From the NCBI RefSeq assembly GCF_000482485.1, contig NZ_AXVK01000015.1, positions 186,001 through 250,000 of the forward strand: 64,000 nucleotides of DNA, written 5' to 3'. The notes under the pieces were generated by a model. The model did not search any database, had not been told where the DNA came from, and saw only the letters and a program-made list of their open reading frames with translations. A program made the translations under genes and the position numbers. Positions 52,486 through 61,166 of this stretch are shown here, one piece after another; within the stretch, counting starts at the first letter, position 1; every line of letters starts with the position of its first letter. Origin of the DNA: Paucisalibacillus globulus DSM 18846. Its GTDB lineage: Bacteria; Bacillota; Bacilli; Bacillales; Amphibacillaceae.

Positions 52486-53853
52486 TTAATTTTTTGTATT
52501 ACTAGAGTATTGTTTTAATAAAGAAGATAGTTCTTCTTTTTCACGTTCTAAATCAGTCGTAGTCCTTGATTTAGTTTCAGTGGATTTACTTTTACGTTCC
52601 TTAAACCACTCTGGTACAACTTCCGAACGTGTACCTTGCTGTCTATAATTACGATAATTTTGCTGTTTTTTCTCCGTAGCAGCTCGATAGTTTTCTTTTT
52701 CTTTTTTAGCAAACACCATTGCTTCTCTTGCTGTTTGTAAATTTGCTCTCGACCAATGACTAGCGATTTTCTCCAAATATGCCTTCGATAACTTCATATT
52801 AGTTTGCAACAAGACATAATGAATTAATACATTCATTACAGGAGATGGTAGTCCTTGAGTAGTCATGATTTCTCTTATCACCTTTAAATCTTGCTCAGAA
52901 GCATGATTACCACTCGATAAATCTTCTAATAATTGCTTAGGTGAGATTGTTTCCAATTCATGAATAAGCTGCTCTTCTTTTGTCATTTCTTGATTTAGTT
53001 TAGGCTGCTTTATTTCTTCCCTAGGTTCCGTCTGTTTCGTAACAAGTTGAATAGTTGTCTCTTTACGTGAAGTCTTAAAAATATCGTGGCAAGCTTCTTT
53101 AAATTCTTCAATATCCAACTTGTTCTCATCCGTTAAAGCCCACAAAACACATTTCTCAACCTCATATTCTGCTAGTCCATAAAGTTGCACCATTTGATTA
53201 ATAATTCGTTTATTTTCCGTAGTTAAAACCCTCTTAAGTGGAATCATACGCGATTTCAGCACATGTTCCATCCACGAAAAGTCAATTGTCTCTAATTGAG
53301 GTCCATTGCTCTCTGGTATCCGATTAACATTTTGTATTGGCATAAAGTCTGATTGAATGGTTTCAAAAACATCCCCAAATGAAGCAGTAATATTGTGACC
53401 CTGATGCTGTTCAGGTCGTCCTATATAATGGGAATTAAGTAAGACATATTTATCTTCACCAACATGATGGTATAGAAGTTGAGAAAGCATTGCATCCCTA
53501 AAAAAATCGTACGGCGAAAACGGGCTTTGTAATACATAGTGATAGACCGTTTCCTCCGTCGTCTTTTCCTCATATGTCTTTAATAAACCAATTCCTTCTA
53601 GCTTTAACCTGGCCTCATATATTTCAACCAAGGAGACATTTAAATAGTTCATCAATGTATGATGTGTTTGAATCGGTACTTCTTTTTGAAAGTCTATTTC
53701 ATGTAGTAATGTTTGGTAGAGCATAACTGCTTTAATCCCAAGTAATGGCTGGTATAAATGGGTTAATGACTTTGAATAATCCACTGGTAAATTACCATGT
53801 AAAACCACTGTATAACCATCAATCGGTAATATTTTTCCAATAAAATTCATCAT
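52486..53853 (-). CDS. dnaB: Replication initiation and membrane attachment protein DnaB
   Basis: This is a Firmicute helicase co-loader working with DnaD and DnaI. The 455 residues are near the B. subtilis length (472). An N-terminal winged-helix region (about 1-200, with DYSKSLTHLYQPLLGIKAVMLYQTL in segments) and DnaB_2/DDBH repeats (about 300-420, LPSPVMNVLIHYVLLQTNMKLSKAYLEKIASHW) are present. The C-terminus is Lys/Arg-rich. It is between nrdR and dnaI, the standard arrangement. Either of two adjacent ATGs (53853, 53850) may be used. Confidence 0.93.
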   Translation of the reverse strand: MMNFIGKILPIDGYTVVLHGNLPVDYSKSLTHLYQPLLGIKAVMLYQTLLHEIDFQKEVPIQTHHTLMNYLNVSLVEIYEARLKLEGIGLLKTYEEKTTEETVYHYVLQSPFSPYDFFRDAMLSQLLYHHVGEDKYVLLNSHYIGRPEQHQGHNITASFGDVFETIQSDFMPIQNVNRIPESNGPQLETIDFSWMEHVLKSRMIPLKRVLTTENKRIINQMVQLYGLAEYEVEKCVLWALTDENKLDIEEFKEACHDIFKTSRKETTIQLVTKQTEPREEIKQPKLNQEMTKEEQLIHELETISPKQLLEDLSSGNHASEQDLKVIREIMTTQGLPSPVMNVLIHYVLLQTNMKLSKAYLEKIASHWSRANLQTAREAMVFAKKEKENYRAATEKKQQNYRNYRQQGTRSEVVPEWFKERKSKSTETKSRTTTDLEREKEELSSLLKQYSSNTKN

Positions 53854-53881
53854 AACCCTTCTTTCTAGGTATTAGTATATC

Positions 53882-54349
53882 TTAGGGGTTCTTCTTGTCT
53901 ATCTGTATTAGATCTTTTAATTCATCTAGAAATACATTAATATCCTTAAATTGACGATAAACTGATGCAAAACGTACATAAGCGACATCATCAACTTTAG
54001 ATAGAAACTCCATAACCATTTCGCCAACTTCTTTACTATCAATTTCAGATGCGCCAGTATTTCGTAACTCTTTTTCTACATTAAAAGCAATCGATTCAAT
54101 CTGTTCGATGGACACTGGTCTCTTCTCACTAGCTTTAATTAATCCGCGAACTAATTTTTCACGGCTAAATTCTTGTCTAGTCCCGCCCTTTTTAACTACA
54201 ATTAACGGTACTTCTTCCATACGTTCAAATGTAGTAAAACGGTATCCACATTTCTCGCATTCACGTCTTCTGCGAATAGAGCGCCCTTCTTCAATTGGTC
54301 TTGAATCTAAGACCTTTGTATTTTTATTTTGGCAATTTGAACATCTCAT
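53882..54349 (-). CDS. nrdR: Transcriptional repressor NrdR
   Basis: This is a zinc and ATP/dATP-binding repressor of ribonucleotide reductase genes. The protein is 155 residues from the ATG at 54349 (B. subtilis 152). The zinc ribbon has [16 protein letters not shown] and [15 protein letters not shown] (two CxxC pairs, about 3-40), and the ATP-cone is at about 49-139 ([21 protein letters not shown]). The longer start at 54364 adds five residues with no better ribosome site. It is upstream of dnaB by 28 nt. Confidence 0.95.
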   Translation of the reverse strand: MRCSNCQNKNTKVLDSRPIEEGRSIRRRRECEKCGYRFTTFERMEEVPLIVVKKGGTRQEFSREKLVRGLIKASEKRPVSIEQIESIAFNVEKELRNTGASEIDSKEVGEMVMEFLSKVDDVAYVRFASVYRQFKDINVFLDELKDLIQIDKKNP

Positions 54350-54378
54350 CCTAAATAACCCCATTTACTAAACAATTA

Positions 54379-54765
54379 CTAATTTTTATCAATTATCGGT
54401 AATTCCTTATCTAATTTCGCATAAAACTGTTTGATAAACTTGGAACTTTTTCCAAAATCAAATGGAAGAGCAGATTCACTTGTAACCGTAAAATCAATTG
54501 CAGTTTGATATGGCCGCACCATTATTACCGTTGCGATAACAAAGGCCTTTTTACCTTTTATTACACGGAAGCTTATCTCGCCATGTTCTAAAGAAATAGA
54601 ATTAATTTTATAGTTAGGTGATCCTTTAATGATTTCCTCTAGCTTCCGCAGTCCTTTGTCCTTCGTTGTTTTATAATAATGGGTTTCCAAATCCTTATCC
54701 CAATGCTTCTCTGAAGTTTCAGCCTGATTATAAAAAAAACTAGATAGTTTCTTGCCAAAAGACAT
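54379..54765 (-). CDS. Conserved cytosolic hypothetical protein
   Basis: This is a 128-residue soluble protein: MSFGKKLSSFFYNQAETSEK, then YYKTTKDKGLRKLEEIIKG and KGKKAFVIATVIMVRPYQTAIDF. No known motif or membrane helix is visible. Its place (between gapB and nrdR) is occupied by speD in B. subtilis. The ATG at 54765 follows GGGAGTGG; the GTG at 54774 lies inside that. It is a probable member of a Bacillaceae-only family, function unknown. It lies 29 nt before nrdR, so it may be co-transcribed with nrdR-dnaB-dnaI. Confidence 0.75.
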   Translation of the reverse strand: MSFGKKLSSFFYNQAETSEKHWDKDLETHYYKTTKDKGLRKLEEIIKGSPNYKINSISLEHGEISFRVIKGKKAFVIATVIMVRPYQTAIDFTVTSESALPFDFGKSSKFIKQFYAKLDKELPIIDKN

Positions 54766-54851
54766 CGATTCCACTCCCGTTTCATTTCATTCCGATTACT
54801 ATAACTCTATATATTTTAACATGTTTTTTACATTTACCCTAGTAAAAATTA

Positions 54852-54893
54852 AAAAGCAAAGAGAGTTGAGCATACTGTTTGGCTCAACTCTCT
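54852..54893 (-). terminator. Terminator of gapB
   Basis: AGAGAGTTGAGC (54860-54871) pairs perfectly with GCTCAACTCTCT (54882-54893). A T-rich tail follows on the minus strand. It is 22 nt after the gapB stop. Confidence 0.92.
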
Positions 54894-54915
54894 ATTATTC
54901 TATCATACTATTAGC

Positions 54916-55947
54916 CTAAGAAACCGATACTTTTTTTGCCTCAAGAAAACTACCAACATATTTTACCAAATCAACTACTCTAGTGGAATAGCCCCATTCA
55001 TTATCGTACCATGCTAATACTTTAATTTTATTATCAGCCATTACCATGGTGGATAACCCATCCACAATGGCAGAGTACTCAGAAGTTGTATAATCGATGG
55101 AAACTAATGGTTCATCACTGTATTGAACGATTCCAAATAATTCATTTTTAGCTGCAGTTATAAATGCATTATTAACTATTTCTGCTGTAACAGGTTCTTC
55201 CACATCAACTACTAAATCAACTAAAGAAACATTAGGAGTTGGTACACGTAAAGCCATTCCATGTAATTTTCCATTTAGATGTGGTAACACTTCTCCCAAA
55301 GCCTTTGCAGCCCCAGTTGATGTTGGGATAATTGATTGCGTACATCCTCGTGCACGGCGCAAATCCTTATGTGGGTTATCTAAGTTCTTTTGATCATTTG
55401 TAAAAGCATGAACTGTAGTCATTAGACCATTCTTTATTTTAAAGTTTTCATCTAATACTTTTACTACAGGTGCTAGACAATTTGTTGTACAAGAAGCATT
55501 AGAAATAACATCGTCATTTGCTTCATCGTATGAATCGTGGTTTACACCCATTACAATTGTCTTATCTACTTCTTTTCCAGGTGCAGTAATAACAACTTTT
55601 TTTGCTCCTGCTTTTAAATGTAATCCAGCAGTTTCTTTTGTTTTAAATTTCCCTGTTGCATCAATTACAACATCAATCCCAAGTCTATTCCATGGTAACT
55701 TATCCGGCTCTCTACAGTTTACTAGTTCCACTTTTTTTCCATCGACCACCAATTCATTTTGAAGCGCTTCCACTTTGCGGTGAAAAATACCGTGTACACT
55801 GTCATATTTGATAAGGTGGGCTAACGTTTCTGGAGGATAGCTAGCATTCACCGCTACAACCTCTAAATTAGGATCAGTAATTGCTTGCCTAAAAACCATT
55901 CTCCCAATCCGTCCAAATCCACTAATAGCAACTCGAGTTTTACTCAT
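54916..55947 (-). CDS. gapB: NADP-dependent glyceraldehyde-3-phosphate dehydrogenase, gluconeogenic
   Basis: This is the gluconeogenic GAPDH. The 343 residues match GapB (340). The Rossmann motif is GFGRIGRMVFRQ (about 10-21), the catalytic Cys is in SNASCTTNC (about 149-157), and the His is in MTTVHAFTNDQ (about 178). In the coenzyme site VVAVNASYP replaces the Asp seen in NAD-specific GapA, consistent with NADP use. ThrGly-ProSer type phosphate contacts (TSTGAAKA, LRVPTPNVS) are present. A CcpN-like site overlaps its -10, which fits repression by glycolytic carbon. It is monocistronic. Confidence 0.94.
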   Translation of the reverse strand: MSKTRVAISGFGRIGRMVFRQAITDPNLEVVAVNASYPPETLAHLIKYDSVHGIFHRKVEALQNELVVDGKKVELVNCREPDKLPWNRLGIDVVIDATGKFKTKETAGLHLKAGAKKVVITAPGKEVDKTIVMGVNHDSYDEANDDVISNASCTTNCLAPVVKVLDENFKIKNGLMTTVHAFTNDQKNLDNPHKDLRRARGCTQSIIPTSTGAAKALGEVLPHLNGKLHGMALRVPTPNVSLVDLVVDVEEPVTAEIVNNAFITAAKNELFGIVQYSDEPLVSIDYTTSEYSAIVDGLSTMVMADNKIKVLAWYDNEWGYSTRVVDLVKYVGSFLEAKKVSVS

Positions 55948-55996
55948 GAAAAGTCCTCCTGAATTATGATATACTATTTTATCAAAATTTACATAT

Positions 55997-56007
55997 AGTA
56001 TAACACA
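55997..56007 (-). promoter_or_regulatory. gapB -10 with overlapping CcpN-type site
   Basis: TGTGTTATACT on the minus strand fits the recalled CcpN consensus TRTGHYATAYW at every position and contains the -10 TATACT (55997-56002). The -35 is poor. Confidence 0.6.
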
Positions 56008-56075
56008 TTAAACACAAGAAGTAAGCATTAATGTATAAAAAACCAATTTGATCTTACGCATCTAACGGGAATAGA

Positions 56076-56621
56076 TTAAACATTCTTCCGCTTCCCATAA
56101 ATTTCATTTACAAATTTCTCCTTATTATCCGTATATTCCTTTATACCACCTTGTTTATTGCGTATAAAATCCGCCTTAAGATTTTTATATTCTTCTCGAG
56201 CACTTTCATTTGAATTAAGATAGTCCCTAAAAAAGATTAAATTATTCCATAGTTCATTACCAAAGTCGACTAAATGTATGTAGTGTGTCTTCTCTTCATA
56301 TGTATCATCCACAAATTTTGCAAATACGATTTCATTAGGGCGTTCTACCTTTAACCTTAAAAATCCTACTTTCTGTAGCCCAATGATTATTGTATTATCA
56401 AAGTTAGTAATATCATCCAGACCCACAACGATATCCAATATTGGCTTTGCATCCATATTTACTATCGATGTGCTTCCTATATGTTCAATTCTAGTTTCGT
56501 CTAAATTTACATTCTCTTGAATTTCTTTTTTAACCCTCTGAAACTCCTTTTCCCATTCATCAGTATAAGGAACTAACATTACTTCATCACGCTTTAATCC
56601 TAGTTTCACTTTATCACCCAT
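56076..56621 (-). CDS. GrpB family protein (UPF0157)
   Basis: This is a 181-residue protein with the GrpB signature: MLVPYTDEWEKEFQRVKKEI, then RIEHIGSTSIVNMDAKPILDIVVG (segments), and THYIHLVDFGNELWNNLIFFRDYLN. The fold is a nucleotidyltransferase-like one and the activity is unknown, though some relatives modify dephospho-CoA-like substrates. coaE is the neighbour, which may be meaningful or chance. It replaces ytaF of B. subtilis. The ribosome site before the ATG at 56621 is weak. Confidence 0.85.
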   Translation of the reverse strand: MGDKVKLGLKRDEVMLVPYTDEWEKEFQRVKKEIQENVNLDETRIEHIGSTSIVNMDAKPILDIVVGLDDITNFDNTIIIGLQKVGFLRLKVERPNEIVFAKFVDDTYEEKTHYIHLVDFGNELWNNLIFFRDYLNSNESAREEYKNLKADFIRNKQGGIKEYTDNKEKFVNEIYGKRKNV

Positions 56622-56694
56622 TTCTTAAGTAAATATTGTTGGACTGTCGAATATTCCATTAGTTTAACAATAATATTCAGGATATAATTTACAT

Positions 56695-56730
56695 AAAAAG
56701 TGGCTATCGTATTCTTCAATGATAGCCACT
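56695..56730 (-). terminator. Terminator of polA-mutM-coaE
   Basis: AGTGGCTATC (56699-56708) pairs perfectly with GATAGCCACT (56721-56730), followed on the minus strand by five T. It starts 8 nt past the coaE stop. Confidence 0.92.
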
Positions 56731-56738
56731 CAAAAAAA

Positions 56739-57344
56739 TTATTCCACATCCACTTCCCATTTTTGAAGTATTTCCTTCAATTGTTTAAAAGAGTCTTCTA
56801 TGGAACCATTGTTATTAATTACCTCATCAGCAAGTTTTATTTTTTCTTTAACAGGGATTTGAGACTGAATTCTAGATTGAGCTTCTTCTTTAGTTGAGCG
56901 ATCACGATCCATTAAACGCTCTAATTGGACATGTTCATCGACATATACAACTAGAATTTTGTCAACCATATGGGTTAGTTTACTTTCAAAGAGCAACGGA
57001 ATATCCATCACAATACATTCTTCCCCACCTTCCAATAAAACCTTTTTTTGTTCTAGCATTCTTTGTCTTATTGCTGGGTGGATAATAGAATTCAATTTCT
57101 TTCGTTTTTCACCATCACCAAAGATGATTGAACCTAGTTTTTTCCGATTGAGACTTCCGTCTGTAAATAATAGGTCTTTTCCAAATTCCTGTACAATTTC
57201 CCGTAAAGTAACTTCCCCAGGTTCTACTACATCTTTAGCGACTTGATCCGCATCGATAACTGGGATATGGAGTTTTTTAAACATAGATGAAACAGTGCTT
57301 TTTCCACTCGCTATACTTCCAGTCAATCCAATAACTAAAGCCAT
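56739..57344 (-). CDS. coaE: Dephospho-CoA kinase
   Basis: This is the last enzyme of CoA synthesis, phosphorylating the 3'-OH of dephospho-CoA. The 201 residues are typical (197). Walker A is GLTGSIASGKST (about 6-17), then IDADQVAKDVVEPG (about 31-44) and MDIPLLFESKL (about 110-120). AAAGGAG precedes the ATG. It is last of polA-mutM-coaE. Confidence 0.95.
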   Translation of the reverse strand: MALVIGLTGSIASGKSTVSSMFKKLHIPVIDADQVAKDVVEPGEVTLREIVQEFGKDLLFTDGSLNRKKLGSIIFGDGEKRKKLNSIIHPAIRQRMLEQKKVLLEGGEECIVMDIPLLFESKLTHMVDKILVVYVDEHVQLERLMDRDRSTKEEAQSRIQSQIPVKEKIKLADEVINNNGSIEDSFKQLKEILQKWEVDVE

Positions 57345-57356
57345 AATTATTCTCCT

Positions 57357-58184
57357 TTAAAGCTTTTGACAATTTAAGCAAACATGGGTTCCACGTCCAC
57401 CGACCTTCATTTTTGTAATGGGTTTACCGCAGTTCGGACACTCCTTATTTTCTTGACCGTAAACCGATAATTCCTGTTGGAACATGCCCATTTCTCCTTG
57501 GCTATTAACGTAAGATCGAATGGTGGTTCCACCTTGTTTTACCGCTTCTTCTAAGGTTAATATTGCCTGCTTACGAATTTCCCCAACTTCTTTTTTAGTT
57601 AGTTTATTTGCTTTTTTCAAAGGATGCACACTTGATTTAAACAATGTTTCATCAACATAAATATTACCTAATCCAGCAACAACAGTTTGGTCAAGAAGAA
57701 CAGCTTTTATAGAACGGTTTGTGCTTTTTAGTTTTTTGTAAAAATAATCTAACGTAAACTCCTTATCAAACGGATCAGGGCCCAGTTGAATCAATGGCTT
57801 TTGTGTATATTCTTCGCCCTTTTTCACGATGTGCATCGTTCCGAATTTACGTACATCGTTATAACGAAGTTCGTCATCAGTAGTAAACTCAAAGATAACA
57901 TGAGTATGCTTCTTAACCGGTTCATCCTTATAATGAACACTATACTTTCCCTCCATCCGAAGGTGAGAAATTAATGTTATATCGTCCAACTCAAATAAAA
58001 GAAATTTACCTTTTCTTTTTATATCATGAATGGTTTGTCCCATTAGAAGCTGTTTAAACTCTTCTACGTCATCAGGATTCTTAATAATTTTTCCCCAATA
58101 TACTTGGACATTTTTAATCGTACGATTTAATACAAATCGTTTCAATGTATTTCGTATTGTTTCTACTTCTGGTAATTCGGGCAT
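57357..58184 (-). CDS. mutM: Formamidopyrimidine-DNA glycosylase
   Basis: This enzyme removes 8-oxoguanine and formamidopyrimidines, with AP-lyase activity. The 275 residues match the family. The catalytic N-terminal PELPEVETIRNTL is complete (Pro2 nucleophile, Glu3). Lys in KRKGKFLLFEL (about 57) and the helix-two-turn-helix region follow, and the C-terminal zinc finger is CPNCGKPITKMKVGGRGTHVC (Cys x4, two CxxC pairs). It is 12 nt after polA. Confidence 0.97.
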   Translation of the reverse strand: MPELPEVETIRNTLKRFVLNRTIKNVQVYWGKIIKNPDDVEEFKQLLMGQTIHDIKRKGKFLLFELDDITLISHLRMEGKYSVHYKDEPVKKHTHVIFEFTTDDELRYNDVRKFGTMHIVKKGEEYTQKPLIQLGPDPFDKEFTLDYFYKKLKSTNRSIKAVLLDQTVVAGLGNIYVDETLFKSSVHPLKKANKLTKKEVGEIRKQAILTLEEAVKQGGTTIRSYVNSQGEMGMFQQELSVYGQENKECPNCGKPITKMKVGGRGTHVCLNCQKL

Positions 58185-58196
58185 TTCTATTTCTCC

Positions 58197-60836
58197 TTAT
58201 TTTGCATCATACCAGCTTTCTCCATAGGCATATTCAGCCTTTAGCGGTACATTAAGCTCGACAGTATTTTCCATCATTGCTGGAACAATTTCTTTCAACT
58301 TTTCAAGCTCCTCTTTCGGTGCTTCTAAGATTAGTTCATCATGTACTTGGAGAAGCATACGTGCTTGCATTTTTTCATCTATTAGCTTTTCCCTTAAATC
58401 AATCATCGCTTTTTTGATAATATCTGCTGCTGTACCTTGAATTGGGGTGTTCATGGCTGTTCTTTCTGCAAAGCTTCTTAAATTAAAGTTTCTGCTAGTG
58501 ATCTCTGGTAAATATCTTCTACGATTCATTAATGTTGTCACATAACCTTTGTGTTTTGCCTCTTGAACGATTATCTCCATATAATCCTTAACACCTGGAT
58601 AACTGTCAAGATAACGTTCAATAAATTGTTTTGCATCCTTACGAGTAATACCAAGGCTCTGTGATAGACCGAAATCACTAATACCATACACAATACCAAA
58701 GTTTACCGCTTTAGCCTGCCTTCTCATGTTTGAGGTAACTTCATCTTCTTCCACGTGGAAAACTTCCATTGCAGTCTGAGTATGGATGTCTTGACCAGTT
58801 TTAAAAGCGGTAATTAATTTCTCATCTTTAGCTATGTGGGCTAAAACTCTTAATTCAATCTGTGAATAATCTGCTGCAAATAAAATCCAATCCTTTTGGG
58901 AAGGTACAAATGCCTGTCTAATTTTACGTCCTTCCTCGATACGAATTGGTATGTTTTGCAAGTTAGGGGCAATTGAACTTAATCTTCCCGTTTGCGTCAA
59001 TGCTTGGTTATAGCGTGTATGAATTTTACTTGTTTCCTTATCGACCACTTTTAATAATCCTTCAATATACGTCGATTGAAGCTTTCCTAATTGTCGGTAC
59101 ATTAAAATTTTCGGGATAATTTCATGATCATTTTCAAGTTGTTCCAAAACATCCGCGGCAGTAGAATAACCTGTTTTCGTTTTCTTAATAACTCGAAGTC
59201 CAAGTCTCTCAAATAGAATTGGTCCCAATTGTTTAGGTGAATTTAAGTTAAATTCTTCACCTGCTAATTCATATATCTCTTTCTCTATTTCTTCAAGACG
59301 TCGTTTTAGTTCCGTTCCCATTTCTTCTAAACGTGCAACATCTACAACTACACCAGTATGCTCCATCTCAGCTAATATTAACGCAAGTGGCATTTCTAGT
59401 TCCTTCAATAACGTATATAGCTCATGTTCACGAAGCTCTTCTTCCATTTTTTCTTCCAGTTTCTCTAGTACATTCGCTTTTCGAACAATATGATCAGCAA
59501 GTACCTTTTGTTCGGGCACTTTCATTTTTGCGCCTTTTCCATATACTTCTTCATCATATAGAACCGATTTTAATCCCATTCTATGAGCAATAGCTGGAAT
59601 ATCATGATTGTTTTCAGATGGATCAAGTAAATAAGAAGCTAATAATGTATCAAAAGTTATTCCTTGTAAATGAATTCCCTTTTTCAATAGAGAAACTACA
59701 GATTGTTTTGCATCGAAAACAACTTTTTTATTCGTTGGATCCTCTGCCCATTTTCTAAACTCTTCTGATCCTATAGCCACTTCAGTTGGAATGAAATAAG
59801 CTTTTTCTCGATTGGCAACTCCGATACCTTCAATTGGTGCTGTATGATAACTATCTGAAAGCATTTCAATAATTAATGCTTCTTCACCTGTAAACATATC
59901 CGAGCTAACTTGGTCAACAATCTTAAATTCTATTTCTTCCAATTCTTCCTGGATTTCTTCAACTACTTCTTCTGCACCCACACGATTTAACAAGGATTGG
60001 AAACCTAAATCCTTAAAGATATTTGTAACACCTTGGCTAGTGTAGCCTTCGTAGGATAAATCATCGATGGATACTTCGATAGGTGATTCACAGTTTATCG
60101 TTGCAAGCTCTTTACTCATATAGGCATCATCTTTATGATTTGTTAGGTTTTCCTTTAGTTTCTTGCCACTTATCTCTTCTAAGTGAGCATATATATTATC
60201 TAATGTCTTATATTCTTTTAATAATTTTGTTGCAGTCTTTTCTCCAACTCCAGGAACCCCAGGGATATTGTCAGAGCTATCTCCCATTAAGGCCTTTAAA
60301 TCAATAATTTGATCAGGAGTAACTTCCATTTTCTCGAGTAAATAATCAGGTGTGTAAGCTTCCACTTCAGAAATACCCTTTTTTGTTACATTCACGGTTA
60401 CTTGATTGGAAATAAGTTGTAGCATATCTTTATCTCCGGAAATAACAGCAACCTCAAATTCTTTTTCATTTCCTTGTTTTGACAAGGTACCAATAATATC
60501 ATCTGCTTCATAATTCTCAAGTTCATAATGTCGAATATTAAAGGCATCTAGTAATTCCCTAACAAGTGGGAATTGCTCTGATAATTCAGGTGGTGTTTTT
60601 TGGCGTCCACCCTTGTATTCTTTAAAAGTACTATGTCTAAAGGTTGTCTTCCCTGCATCAAATGCTACCAATAAATGGGTTGGCTTTTGTTCTTCTAAAA
60701 TTCGAAGTAACATTGTCGTAAATCCATAAACTGCATTCGTATAAACACCCTTATCATTATTTAATAAAGGAAGTGCAAAAAAGGCACGATACGTTATACT
60801 ATTTCCATCTATTAAAACTAATTTCTTCTTAGCCAT
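58197..60836 (-). CDS. polA: DNA polymerase I
   Basis: This is the repair and Okazaki-processing polymerase. It has 879 residues from the ATG at 60836 (AAGGAGG upstream; the frame start at 60857 is rejected). The 5' nuclease domain (about 1-290) has IDGNSITYRAFFALP, VAFDAGKTTFRH and SGDKDMLQL. The 3'-5' exonuclease-like middle (about 310-480) lacks a clear catalytic DxE set, as usual in Bacillus Pol I. The polymerase domain (about 490-879) shows AADYSQIELRVLAHI (motif A), RRQAKAVNFGIVYGISDFGL (motif B) and LQVHDELILE (motif C). Confidence 0.97.
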   Translation of the reverse strand: MAKKKLVLIDGNSITYRAFFALPLLNNDKGVYTNAVYGFTTMLLRILEEQKPTHLLVAFDAGKTTFRHSTFKEYKGGRQKTPPELSEQFPLVRELLDAFNIRHYELENYEADDIIGTLSKQGNEKEFEVAVISGDKDMLQLISNQVTVNVTKKGISEVEAYTPDYLLEKMEVTPDQIIDLKALMGDSSDNIPGVPGVGEKTATKLLKEYKTLDNIYAHLEEISGKKLKENLTNHKDDAYMSKELATINCESPIEVSIDDLSYEGYTSQGVTNIFKDLGFQSLLNRVGAEEVVEEIQEELEEIEFKIVDQVSSDMFTGEEALIIEMLSDSYHTAPIEGIGVANREKAYFIPTEVAIGSEEFRKWAEDPTNKKVVFDAKQSVVSLLKKGIHLQGITFDTLLASYLLDPSENNHDIPAIAHRMGLKSVLYDEEVYGKGAKMKVPEQKVLADHIVRKANVLEKLEEKMEEELREHELYTLLKELEMPLALILAEMEHTGVVVDVARLEEMGTELKRRLEEIEKEIYELAGEEFNLNSPKQLGPILFERLGLRVIKKTKTGYSTAADVLEQLENDHEIIPKILMYRQLGKLQSTYIEGLLKVVDKETSKIHTRYNQALTQTGRLSSIAPNLQNIPIRIEEGRKIRQAFVPSQKDWILFAADYSQIELRVLAHIAKDEKLITAFKTGQDIHTQTAMEVFHVEEDEVTSNMRRQAKAVNFGIVYGISDFGLSQSLGITRKDAKQFIERYLDSYPGVKDYMEIIVQEAKHKGYVTTLMNRRRYLPEITSRNFNLRSFAERTAMNTPIQGTAADIIKKAMIDLREKLIDEKMQARMLLQVHDELILEAPKEELEKLKEIVPAMMENTVELNVPLKAEYAYGESWYDAK

Positions 60837-60871
60837 TAGTAATTCCTCCTTACCCAACTCGCTTTTAATCT

Positions 60872-60900
60872 ATTTTACCATTTAAGTAACCTATCGTAAA
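60872..60900 (-). promoter_or_regulatory. Candidate promoter of polA
   Basis: -35 TTTACG (60895-60900) and -10 TAAAAT (60872-60877) are 17 nt apart on the minus strand, 36 nt before the polA start. Confidence 0.6.
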
Positions 60901-61076
60901 AAAAATGACTGTGCAAAGGAAAAAAGGAAGTTATTAAAGTATATTTTGTATAAGTTCTCTAGTTTCTTAATCAGGGTACATGTTTTCCTGAGTCGGGCGC
61001 AGCTGCGATTGAATGGGCTCTAGTTATGTCACATTTTCCATCATTATGTAATAATACTTACCAAAAGTCCCATAAT
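60901..61076. other. Intergenic stretch between polA promoter and phoR terminator
   Basis: It contains TCAGG...CCTGA (near 60970-60992) and a short GC-rich patch GGGCGCAGCTGCG near 60998. No gene or clear control site is seen. Confidence 0.45.
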
Positions 61077-61134
61077 AAAAATCCGAACTGATGCGAATTC
61101 TAAAGTAAGAATTTGCATCGTAGTTCGGATTTTT
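61077..61134 (-). terminator. Terminator of phoPR
   Basis: AAAAATCCGAACT (61077-61089) pairs with AGTTCGGATTTTT (61122-61134), and ATGC/GCAT and AATTCT/AGAATT pair inside. It is 33 nt past the phoR stop. Confidence 0.88.
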
Positions 61135-61166
61135 CTTTTCTAAAACACTTGTGTCCTAGTCTCTTA

